64,000 nucleotides of DNA from Kwoniella bestiolae CBS 10118 (taxonomy: Eukaryota; Basidiomycota; Tremellomycetes; Tremellales; Cryptococcaceae). Below, one piece after another: positions 32,901-43,985 of this stretch. The DNA is taken from assembly GCF_000512585.2 (NCBI RefSeq), contig NC_089244.1:62001-126000 (forward strand). The letters run 5' to 3'. Below the pieces are notes generated by a model, which saw only the letters and a program-made list of their open reading frames with translations, was not told where the DNA came from and made no database searches. How positions within the stretch are numbered: the first letter of the stretch is position 1; the number at the start of each line of letters is the position of its first letter. The translations under genes and the position numbers were made by a program.

Positions 32901-33759
32901 GTGATAAAAGGGGTACCATGACGGCAAGAGTGGGAGCGTTAACTTCGGCAACAAAGGTAGTTGAAGAGAGACCTTTGATAGTTCCTGGTACGGCTGCTGG
33001 TGAAGCCATGGCTGAGACGAGGAGGTTGATGTGTTTGAGGACATCTGGGTTGGGGAGGATACCACAGAGGGTAGTAGCGGCTTTTTGGGCAGCGGCGGAG
33101 ACCTGAGTCATGAGAAGGACACGATCAGCACTCATGCTGCTACACACACATACCAGAGAGACGAGTACTCACCTCAGCCTTGGTGTCGTGCATAGCATGT
33201 TCGACAAAGGGAATTACACTACCCAATTCCTGAGCGATATAATCATCTGCACCTGGTTTGACCAAATTTTCAATGGCTTTCAACGCTACGACCTTGGATC
33301 TCCATCCCTTTGAATCTTCAAGAGATTTACACAAAACATCTAAGATCTGTCTTGAACCTTCGGGGGCGGAAGCTTTGATAAGAGCGTTCATAGCTGAGTT
33401 GACGGCGGTTCGAACTGGTTGACCCTTGTCCATGGCGAGGTTCAAGAGGGATGGAATGAGGGGGAGGAAGACACCTTCGATACCCGTTCCCAAGGACTTG
33501 CAGATTCGTTCGACCAATACGGGAGCGCTCTCTCGCTCGTAGCCTGATTTGGATGAGATCCATAGTAGTACCACGTCAACTACCTTTCCATCCTGAATGG
33601 CATCTATTGTTCTAGGTGCTTTCTTGAGGGATAAGGCGATGGCGTCTGCGGCTGCTTTGGCTTCTACGTTGGATCCAGCCTTGGCGAGGTTGATGTATTG
33701 GTCGGAAAAGGGAGAGAAGGGGAGGGGAGTGAGAGAAGGTGCTGCTACGGGTGACATTT
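29905..33759 (-). CDS. TEF3: Translation elongation factor 3 (ABC-F-like ATPase)
   Basis: EF3 is the fungal ribosome-bound ATPase that helps release deacylated tRNA and reset the ribosome. The start at 33759 gives MSPVAAPSLTPLPFSPF. About 450 residues of HEAT repeats and a four-helix region come first. The first ABC cassette has Walker A AANGAGKSTLMKA and signature SLSGGWKMKLELARA; the second has GPNGAGKSTLIKLL and GLSGGQKVKVVIAA. An EF3-specific chromodomain-like insertion (KKSFQYEIKFKGMTHKYNAWL) lies in the second cassette. The C-terminus has a poly-Lys stretch spliced to MTRNEMKAQEERRRLRKLNW, ending DTDDE. Several short introns interrupt it. This is an essential, highly expressed gene. Confidence 0.95.
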
Positions 33760-34234
33760 TGTGTGTTGGGCTGTCTGGTAGATGGGAGGGAGGGGTAATG
33801 AATGGATGAATTGAATGAATCACCTAGCCGCGTGTGGCAAGGTGTGTGAAAGAGGGGGAGATGAGCTTGCTTTGCTGACAAGACTGAGCTGTGAGAGGGG
33901 CGTGGAGGAGGATGCTCTAGTCTATGCTCTATATGATGAGTAGGCAAAGCTGAGGATGAATATGAAGCAAGAAGAGAGGCAAAGGAAGGGAAAGGGGATA
34001 AAGGAGAGAAGAGATACAGGGAGATAACACAATGAGAGAGGCGACTGAAAGTTTTTTAACGTTTTTAAGGATAACAGTAACGCACGTGGCTTGGACGTGA
34101 GGGATCAACGTTATCAGGATTAGTCAGATGTAGGATTTAATGACACGTCATGCTAACTATATATGCACAGCACATGAAGAGTGCGGACAATATACATGAT
34201 CAATCATCAATACACATCTCCCCCTCTCCTACTC
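33760..34234 (-). promoter_or_regulatory. Upstream region of EF3
   Basis: There is no gene here. A pyrimidine-rich leader on the transcript strand precedes the ATG, as is common in highly expressed fungal genes. Confidence 0.35.
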
Positions 34235-35453
34235 CTACTCCTTCCCTCCATACCCGACCCACCCCTTCACTTTCCCCCAGATCGACTGACCCTCCTGAGC
34301 GAGCCTGATAGATCCCTTGGAGGTCTCGAGACTCTCGGCAGCCTGTCGTTGAGGTGGGAATTCAAAATCTCGAGGTAGATTACTCTGAGCTCTGGCTTGT
34401 TTCATCGCTGTCGTAGAGGCTGGTACTTGGATAGGTGCGGGGACGAGGACAGGGTTCAGTTTGGCTTCTTGTATTTGACGAGCGTGCTCGGTTATGAGGT
34501 TGAATACTGCTACTTTGCTATTAGACGAAGAGAAGACAGGTTAGCTACAGAGATGATCAAGAGATGATTGCGCATTCCAGAATGAGGGGACGATGTAGTT
34601 CAGAGTATGCCGACCTTGAAGGCGAGTTCTGTGATATGGAAGTTTCATTTATGACGTCTGTTCCGACGAGCACAAGATGCCCTATCACATCGATCACCTC
34701 ACATAGGGCATTTCATTCTGGTATGGGTGTGGCAATAGATTTCTCCAAGAGCAAAGAGATCACTCTTTCCATCTCTTCGACCCTAGGGTATATTTGACAC
34801 ACCACACTCCATGAGAGACGAGACAGAATCAACTCACCGATCCCCATCCTCAATCTTATCATTAACCTCCATACTAGCTGCCAAACCCGCCGCACCGAAC
34901 CCTATCAACCCACCAGCTACACCTGCCAACCCACCCCATACCAATCGAGTAGCAATGTGAGGTCGGGGGTACTGTTTCTTCATGAGTTGCCAGATGAGTA
35001 CGGAGAAGGATACTGCTCCGGCCTGGGGATGGGTTTAAGTGATGATCAGTAAAGTGAAGTCATTGAGTGATCGAGCATTGAGTGGGGTTTTCTGCAGTGA
35101 TCAAAAAAGAAATGCAGTGAGTAATGGAAACCCACAGGTGGTGTGTATGCCATCCACTTATATCCCTTCTCCATGACCTCTACATCTTTTCTCGTTATTT
35201 CGCCTATCATCCCAGAAATCAAATCGTCAACGCATATACGAAACGTATACTAATTTGGTTAGTCATTAGTCGGGATGATTGATCGATGATACCCACCCGA
35301 GGCGATCTTCTGAGCTACCAGATCCTTCGTCTCTGGCAGATCAAATGGGTTGACAGGTAAGAAGTTCCCGCTGAACCAATTCGATGAAGATGCGCTGGAA
35401 GATTCAGCGGCGAGTTGTCCCGGTGGGGTTGTCGATTGAGCTGGGGTGGACAT
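34235..35453 (-). CDS. Conserved small membrane protein of unknown function
   Basis: The start at 35453 gives MSTPAQSTTPPGQLAAESS, a Ser/Thr-rich start. Exons then encode FLPVNPFDLPETKDLVAQKI, EITRKDVEVMEKGYKWMAY and two hydrophobic stretches (AGAVSFSVLIWQLM and a Gly/Ala-rich LVWGGLAGVAGGLIGFGAAG). A soluble tail ends WGKVKGWVGYGGKE with stop at 34235-34237. The two close hydrophobic helices recall OCIA-domain or other small mitochondrial membrane proteins, but no diagnostic motif is visible, so no function is assigned. Confidence 0.65.
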
Positions 35454-36202
35454 GGTGTTGAAGTGTTGTTGAGAGTGGAGCTATGGTATTGATACTAAGC
35501 GGGAATGTCAAGCTGAGTAATGGGGTGTAGAATTGGAATGATAACACAGATAGATCACCAACAACGACAGAAAGAGGAAGACGAAGAAAGACGAAATCGA
35601 AGATCGGAAAAAGACAGACATCTATTACGTAATATCTTGTCTTTTGGCACCCTGCCTTGTCCTTTCGTTGTATCAAGGCGAGTGTCAATATCAATGCAGC
35701 CAATCTGCAAGAATTGAGAACTCACACGCTGAGTAGAGGATACTCCTCAAGAGAAGGGTTCCTACATATGGGCCACCCTGTTGAACCTTGCCAAAGAAGG
35801 ACGATTACAGCTCAGAAGGAGTTCTACTTCATTGCGAAGTGGGTGGCAAATTCGCCTCAGCCAACCAGGATAACCGGATATCATGTCATAGTGGGAAAGT
35901 TGATGCCAATCGACCTTGCGACATTGGTATCAATCTGCATACCAATCACCTTGAATAGAAAAGCGGGAGAGACAGGCAAGGCTCTTCGTATATCCAGACA
36001 CAAGGGAATTCATACCGTATATATCCGTAACCATACTGAACTATAACGATAATCTATGAAAGTAATAACCGAATCGTGGTGTGACAATATGAACCGCTGA
36101 AACAAGTAGAGGAGCAGCAAAAGTCTATAAGATATGAAGCGAAAGGAAACGACAGTAGAGATCGGATATTGGATCTTGATGACTTCAGTCTTAGACCGAG
36201 CA
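35454..36202. other. Intergenic, no gene seen
   Basis: A plus-strand open stretch at 35657-36046 has no family resemblance or splice support. The region is otherwise unremarkable. Confidence 0.5.
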
Positions 36203-38303
36203 CTATAAGAAATACCTAAACAACGGATTCTTTGGCCCAGCCTTGAGCGCCTCAGTCGGAACATCCTTTGAAGTCCAATTAACTCCCTGGGCCCTGTTCC
36301 TCTTCCTATTCTCATAAGCCATGTAAAGCCTGAATGAAGTAGCCACTAGGATACCGGTCGCGTTGATACCCGCTACGATCGATAGGGGGATCTTGTACCC
36401 TGGTGACCATTTATCGAGGAAGATGTTGGCTGAGACGAACCCTCCGGAGTTTGCGAATGTTGCTGTGTCATGAAGAAGAGTCAGCATGAGTGTTACTTCT
36501 TTCTTTGACCACTTTATCGACTGTAGTTGTTATTTGAGGAAGGTGGTTATGTGTACCTCGCTGTGGTCGTAGAAAGACGACGCAAGATGATTTGGGTAGA
36601 AAAGTCAACTCACACAAGAAAGCAACCTTGAAAGCCCTCCCATCCTCATTCGCATCATTACTCTGATGCCACGAATGGAAAATCACACTTGGAGTCTGTG
36701 CACCACCCGTGATCAAGAACACGGCGAAATACCCAACAGCATGGTTCGTAATGGGTGTAGCAGCCAGAATGACACATCCGACGAACACCAGTGTATAGGC
36801 CGATACCAGGTGGAAACCTCTTTCTCTAAAGTAATCTGACGAAGTGGCGGTACCAAGCATCATGATCGTTCCGAAGATGAATGGAGCGACGGTGTACAAG
36901 TTGGTCTTGACTACAGAGTATCCGAATCGACCGACAATCTGCGTGAGGAAATTGCCCGCCACGCTCGCAGCGGTGGAATAGAGGGTGGCGATGGTAGCGA
37001 AGACGTATAACCTCCAATCTTTCAGGGGGGCGAAGAATGTCTTTCGATCGAATTTACTCTCGGTAGTTCCGGATGAGTCCTTGAGGATACGGAGTCTGGC
37101 GACTTCCTTTTGACGCGGGTCGAGGAATCGCGCACCATCGATGGACCAGGGGAGCATGATTCCTGCGAGGATGGCAAAGGCGATTGTGAATGATCCTACA
37201 TATGACAAGAAATCGATAGTTAGCAAGTGGAGAAAGACTCGAGTCAAGTCGATAGTCGAGAGAAAGGTCTGCTCACCTTCAATCAAGAAGAGAATCTGCC
37301 AGCCATGTAATTTAGAGTCCATCTGGAATACACCGTATGCGATAAGACTGGATATACGTGAGAGATGAGAATGTCAGTGAGCTTCACAGCGGACGGTTGA
37401 ATAAACTAAACTCACCCTGAGAAAGCACCAGACAGAGCATTACAAGAGTAGAAGACACCGACTCGTTTGGCCAGTTCTCCTCGGGTGTACCATCCCGTGA
37501 GGTAGTAGATTAAGGTAGGTGCGAAACCAGCTTCGAACACTCCCAGGACTGGTCAAGGTGAAGCAGAGAGCCAAAATGTCAGCTATGGTCGGTTCTAGTG
37601 CTAACACGACTGAAAGGTGAAGTCACAGTGACACGAGAGAGAAAGAGAGAGAGAGGATGAGAGAAGAAAAACAACACCCACGGAATCTAGTGACGAGCGT
37701 TCCAGCAAAGTTCTTAACAGCCGCATTGAGCAATACCATCGTACCCCATGCAATCATATAACCGGGGATAGTCCATCTCGGACCGATCTTTCTCGAGAGG
37801 ATAACCATGGGGATAACACAGAGGACCCAGGGGATATTGTTGATGGAAATCATGATTCCGTATCCTTCGTTAGGGAAGTGCAGGTCTTTGGTCATTCCGT
37901 CGGATTTGGCGTTGGAGAGGTTGTTCTGAGTGCGAGGAGGGGAGAGGTCAGCTATGTCTTGTGATTTCATAGAAAATGAGAGATTGCCGGTGGATAAAGA
38001 CAGAATGTAAGAGACCAGACTTACCCTATCAAGCGAATTGAACAAATACCCCGCCCAGATATAAGGCAAGATATGCCAATCCAACTTCCTCACGACGCTC
38101 CTCTCCTCTTCCTTGGTATAATCGTATGCTGAGAAATCGACATCTTCCACCTTGGTGATATCCCTGAAAACATGTTGGTGGCTCGCAGTGACGGCGTTGT
38201 ACTCCAGATCATTTGGTTGAGGAGGGGACGGCGAGATGTCTTTGGACTCGTCGTCCGAGTAATGTGAGTTTGGATGTTGAGGTTGAGGTTGATGGTGACT
38301 CAT
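36203..38303 (-). CDS. Dal5-type MFS permease, second copy
   Basis: The start at 38303 (MSHHQPQPQHPNSHYSDDES) gives a hydrophilic N-terminus, then EEERSVVRKLDWHILPYIWAGYLFNSLDR, the Dal5-family lead into helix 1. Later segments include NEGYGIMISINNIPWVLCVIP, GVFEAGFAPTLIYYLTGWY, SRKIGPRWTIPGYMIAWG and a C-terminal half with NFLTQIVGRFGYSV and FHSWHQSNDANEDGRAFKVA. The stop is at 36203-36205. It belongs to the same superfamily as the permease at 13426-15608 but is clearly divergent from it and has no metabolic neighbours. Substrate unknown (allantoate, nicotinate or vitamin-like anions). Confidence 0.85.
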
Positions 38304-39484
38304 CTTGATCGATTGATGTGAGTGATACAAGTCTGTTTAGTAGTTACCTCTCACTCTGACCTAGGATGATTTCATGTGAAAATACATATTTTCCGTTCAT
38401 GGATCCAGCTCTATATATACCTTTCTTATGACTTATCCTCTATCCCGAAATTCTTTTTTCTTCTGCTCGTTCTGCCGATCAAGCATAAGAACAGTAACAG
38501 TATATTAGATCAAATTTGATATCCCGCCTCGAACCGAATCCATGTACGTCGATTGACCATTGATCACCTCATCACTCGGTACCCCCGCGACTACAACATC
38601 TCATATCACGCCATCAATTATCTCTAATGATCATACAAACCTTAAATCACTTCGGTCTAGTCCGCCAACGTTTAATCAAATCTAATGGAGATGGCATAAT
38701 CAGTCGTATTGAGGTAGATCGGTTAATTCATGAGATGAGGTGTCGTGCTTTAGACTCATTCGCTGGTCTATTATTGCTGCGTTCCAGAATTGCCGATGTG
38801 CAGGAATGAGGAGAGGAGCAGTCTACCACCACATACCTTTCTTTCCTTTCCGGTGCCGGTACATGGTGGTTCTTTCGTTCCTGAATGGACGTTTGGTCCG
38901 ACCCTTCCTACATTGCGGTCATTCACAGATGATTCGCAAGTTATATTATTGGTCATCCCTTCCCATCCTACCTTACTCCTCACGGATAAACTTGAGAGCT
39001 CTAATTCTTCTTTTCAAACCCGAAAGGTAAACCCTGAGCTGAGACGAGATCAATCGATCTTTACGTCAATCTCTGCGACAACATTACCAAAACAATGGAT
39101 GATCTACTTTGACGTTATTGATACGGATAGATCCGAAGGGGAGCACGACAGATGATACAAATTATTTTGGGAGAGGTACCTGCCAAGATCTTAGATGGGG
39201 GATGTACCCCAGAGGTCATTGTAATGATTGTGTCTTCAAGTAAAAATGCAAGTTGTGCAAGGGCAAGTGCAAGTGGGGATTCTGGGATAGTACAGAGTAT
39301 ACTTCGACGATTCACCTCTTCTCCCCAGGTTGGTCTCACTGATCTATTCAGATACGATAGAGGGCAGCGATCAGATGTAAAATGACTAATATCATGCTAC
39401 ATGTACATAGGTATGTTCAATGCATGTATACTAGGCTAGATCCACTACTATCCTCTCCTGTCGATAAACCCATACAAATCCACC
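38304..39484. other. Intergenic, no gene seen
   Basis: About 1.2 kb contains the permease promoter and the HID1 3' flank. Short open stretches (for example 38790-39155 on plus) have no family resemblance or consistent splice sites. Confidence 0.5.
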
Positions 39485-42400
39485 CTACACGACCCCAATA
39501 GTCTTTAAAAACTTTCCTACCTGCGCACCCCTCCCTTTCACAGGAGCCTGCTTGACCCCGAACAATCTTACCGTCGTATCTCGCCATACTCCGTCGGTAG
39601 TCAGACCAGCTACGTAGATATCTCCCCAGAGAAGGGATGTCAACCAGACGCAAGAGGCGGAAGACCACTATTGCACAGAAAGGTACGATCAGCTTCAATC
39701 CTATCAAAAAAGTGATGCGGATGTTGACATAGGAAGGAGAGAGATTGATTTAGGGGATGGCGGGAAGATGAAGGGACGAGATGATGAGAGCTATACTTAC
39801 CTGGAATCGTCTAGGTACGATAGGTGGAGAAGGCGGTAAGACCTCTGACAAAGATACGCCTTTGAGTATATTGAATACTTTGGACGACGGTGCTCCTGTC
39901 AATTGTTGATTCTCTTGTATCTTCGGCAAGAGCTCGGAGATGGCTACGAGGACCGGGTCGAGGGGGAGTCTGAGAGTCATACGGATGAGAGTCAGCACAA
40001 ACAATCACTTGTACAAGCGGTGTCCTCAGCAGATGAGGAGAAGGATGACCGTGGAGATAGATCAAAAGATTTGGCGTAATAAGATGCAAGCGACATGAAC
40101 AGTTGAAAGATCACACTTACCCCTTCTGCCAGCTAGACACCCATTCTTGAGTAGGCACATACCCATTAGGTCCCACACCAGCCTGAGCGACTCTCATCAA
40201 CTCTTCATCAGGTATCTCCACTTGACCATGTCCATCTGACCCATCATGGTTCAATTCGGTATCTACCGCACGCAATTTGCCTCTTTGCTTTCCACTTAGC
40301 CCGTTCTGAGCCTGAGGTGGAGAAGGTAAGTCGATGGTAGCGGTAGGAGAGGGTTGAGCAAGAGGATCTGAAACCACGTCTGGTCCAGGTGTAGTCAGAG
40401 GTTGCGCGACGGATGCAGGTTCCTCTGGTATAGTTGGGGGAGGAGAAAGGATACGTCGTTGAGATGAGGGTGATGATGGATCTTGATCGTCAGTCTCATG
40501 ATCTGGATCACGTCCAAGTAAAGCGGCTTTCTCAGCTTGCATATCGGTCTCCGAAGGTGTACGAGTTAATCCTCTGTTGTTGGTATTTCGTCCGGCAGCT
40601 ATGAAAGGGACGGTCAGTCTTGGGTATCGCATTGGGAGGGTTGGATGAATGGACTGACCTGCCGCTCTCAGAGCTTTACGTCTTTGTATATCCCTCAGAC
40701 CAGATACCAAAGTGAACGTAGCGAGAGTTTGGAAATCTTGGTGAGATCGTAGTATAGCATAGACGAGATTGGGGTTCTCTGATACGAAATCAACGTCAGC
40801 TGGAATATCCGAACAAGCAATATTCTTAGCTCACCATTAAGCTGGAAATACAGTATAGAGTTGAACGTCTCAAGTCTGTACGAAATACATGTCAGCTTTG
40901 TCCCCCCTGAGGGTATACTTCAACAAAAAAGCTTACAGATAATATACCAATCTCGGATGTCCCTCATCAGCTAGCAAAAAATTGGGTGCCGAGAAAGCTT
41001 TGAATAGCTGCAATAATCTAGTTGAAGCTTGAACACCGATATTGACAAGGTAAGGAGCGATGTTGGATATGCTTATTGTCAAAGCTGGGAAAAGAGGGTT
41101 TAGACCGGGAGTAGTAGCAATTGAGTAGATCGACTAAACAAGACGAACAATGTAGGTTCAGCCATACATTCCACTCATCATCAAAGGGTGGAGTGACATA
41201 CAACGATCAAGAAGTCCGCTGCTGTACCTGCTACTGCCCATCTCGAAGGGATTGTCATCCGAATAGTCTGATTGAGGGATACGGCAAATGCTTTGTCTGC
41301 AGAAAGGGTTTGCAGAAGGTATGAGAGGAGTCGAAGAAGTCCATGGTGGGCTAATCATAGAATTGGAATGTAAGGTTAGTTCATACGACTTTGTCTTGTA
41401 CAACGAAGGAAAAGGTCCACCAACCCGGATCGTCCTTCAAATCTAAACTTGTTACCAATATATAACAAACCACGTCGAGGGCTTTACCTGAATCAAGGAG
41501 GTATTGACGGAATCGCTAAGGTCGAGAATGAATGTCAGCTATGCAACGACAAATTGTCATAGGAGTCAGGAAACTCACCTTGTTGAGATCTACTAAACGC
41601 CAGAGTAATATATCTACATAGGTAATTAGTTAGCTGGATGTTGCTCGCCCACTTCCATTTCATTTCCTACTCACAGGTCTCCAGGATGTAGGGTATAGGC
41701 TTTTTGCTTCCTGGTAGATATCCATTGGTGACTGCGTTGTGTTCCTGTAGAATACCAATAATGCCATCGAGTAGGAAGGAGAAGTCTTCTTTTCGGTGCT
41801 GTATTTCACACATGCAGTTGATCAGCTCACCTGCTTAGCCGATTCAAGTATATCAAGTGACTGGGAAGAAGAAACCTGAAACAAGGAGGAGAAGAAGGGA
41901 GAAGAACTCACAAGCTTTGAGATGAAATACCTAAAAGCATTCTCCTCCTTCCCTTCACCCATGACCATTCCCGCACTTCCTTGATTCTCCACCCGATGAT
42001 CCAAAGCCACCAGCAAAACCATCAATGAAGCTCTCACCAGAGTCCTTCTTTCCTCTGCTGCTTTCGAGATAAGATGATTGTAAGGTATCTGACCGCTAAT
42101 CCCGAATGATGCTTTGAGGGGTGTCAGAGAAGTGTTGAGGAATGAGCAGAGGAGGGATAGGACCAGTCTTCGTTCCAACGAGTGGGTGAGGATTTCGAGA
42201 GGTAAGTTGGGGGTGGTTGATAATGCGTGAGGTGGAGTGTATATCGTTGTGGAGAGGAGGATGAGGAGGAAGCCTGATGAGGGGGATGATCGTGGTTAGC
42301 TTATCGTTCATATCCTTTCTCTCTTGAAAAAACACACGAGAGCGGATACTATTCATTTGTCTTCGAAGAATTCGGCAGAGGTTGTTGGACTCACGGAGAA

Positions 42401-43529
42401 CTTCAGTCTTATTCCTGTCCAATTCGGCGGAACTCCCAACATTGACTGTACTTCCAACTCCCTTCTCCCAAATCACGTACTGGACATGGACAAAAAGAGA
42501 ATCAGAACTGACTCCTACATTCATTTCGAAAATGTCTTCAGGGATTGTATTGTCACTCACATTGATCTTCTCAGTCACATTAGGACCCCTCACACTATCA
42601 GGTACTGTGAATCCAGCGCAGAATAATAGATCGATCGTGCAGCTAAACAGCCTTTCTATCAAGCATGGCATGTATTCTTTCTCTTCTTCTTCTTTCTGTG
42701 TGTCCTCCGTTGGTTCTGCCTTTGACAATGGATCATCCGTCACGCCTTCTTCTTTCTTAGTTGTAGGTGTTGGAGTTGAAGATGAAGCGGGATGTCCCAC
42801 GGTAGCTTTGAATGCTCTAACACCTTCATCCTCATCTTCTCCATCTTCTTCTTCATGCTCTGAATCGGAATCTTCAATCTTGAACTGATCATCTTGTTCC
42901 AAACTCTCTTTCACTGACCCGTCTCCTTGTTCTTGCTTATCGACCAATGATCTACTATATAACCATTTCCTGGCGAAACTCTGGTCGTCCACCTCATTAG
43001 GCGGTATGATCCCATGATCCACCTTTTCTTTCAGATCGGATTCGTATTCATATATCACCACTAGTAATCTGCCTAACACTCTTAGACAGTTCAACGCTTC
43101 TCTCGATAGGTCTTGAGCGGGTGAAGGTGAATGAGGAAAACCGGGTGATGGGAGGAGTGTGAATAGGTGATGAGATAGGGTGAGGATGAGTGTGGATAGG
43201 TTGTTGGGTTGGTTGGTCAATGCTTGGCGAACTAGACGTGGAGGTAGGGAGAGATGATTAGTTGGTAGTTCCGCGACTTGAATTGATGTATAAGATGACC
43301 TACCATCTTGTACAGATATCAACGAATAGACATCGGCAGAAGAGTTGAACAGACTGTAATACTGAGACCAGTAAGTGACATCTGAATTAGGTATCACCTC
43401 GTCGCTGTATAATCTCTTGATTCCTCCTGGTGATGATTTGAACTTGAGCTGCGCATCTTCCTGAGTGGATAGGAAGGGTAAGCCGATAGCTTGAGGTAGG
43501 GATTTGAAGGTGGGTAGGTTTTTGAACAT
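39485..43529 (-). CDS. HID1/dymeclin-family protein
   Basis: HID1 proteins act at the Golgi in protein sorting; the S. pombe member is Ftp105. The start at 43529 gives MFKNLPTFKSLP, with a large first exon. Family segments include DVTYWSQYYSLFNSSADVYSLI, LVRQALTNQPNNLSTLI and EALNCLRVLGRLLVVIYEYE. An acidic low-complexity insertion (about residues 215-275) precedes CTIDLLFCAGFTVPDS. Near the C-terminus, YVPTQEWVSSWQKG spliced to LPLDPVLVAISELLP, and then LLWGDIYVAGL...VWRDTTVRLFGV, match the HID1 end closely. The stop is at 39485-39487. About twelve exons are present; the middle ones (40700-42400) are short and were not all resolved. Confidence 0.85.
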
Positions 43530-43985
43530 CTCGCAAGGTGTGTCTCTCCTTCTTCCTGGTAGTAGAGACTTGTCCCACCTTGTAACGTTGATGATGATAA
43601 GAAGAAGAAGAGAGTAAGAAAGTAAAGTGCAAGAGAGTGAGAGAGTGAAAGGAGGAGGAGAAGAAAGGGAGGATTGTCTCGTTGTCTTGTTGTCGCGTTA
43701 CGCGACTGTGAGTATACGATCAGTGTTCGAATTAGTAAGCTCCTAATGAGCCATTACAAACTGTGCAGCATTGGCTGATTAGCGGAATCAAATACAATCG
43801 TAATGAGGATGGGGTATGGTGGAGGTTGTCCACCAATGCACTGCATATAACAACAACAACTCACAACATCAATCTTCTCTTCTTCTCTACTTCTCTACTT
43901 CTTTTCTTCTCCTCCCTGAGTCTCTTATTATAACCCCTCATCATCCCCCCTATCATACCAGAGCTGCTCTCTATATCCGTACCCA
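43530..43985. promoter_or_regulatory. Divergent promoter, HID1 / HFM1
   Basis: This 456-bp region lies between two divergent starts. It has pyrimidine-rich leader sequence on both sides. No further element was recognised. Confidence 0.35.

Noticed and set aside
35657..36046. Plus-strand open frame of about 130 codons
   Set aside because: It has no family resemblance, no splice support and no clear start context.
38790..39155. Plus-strand open frame of about 120 codons between the permease and HID1
   Set aside because: No recognisable domain or conserved splice pattern was seen; treated as intergenic.
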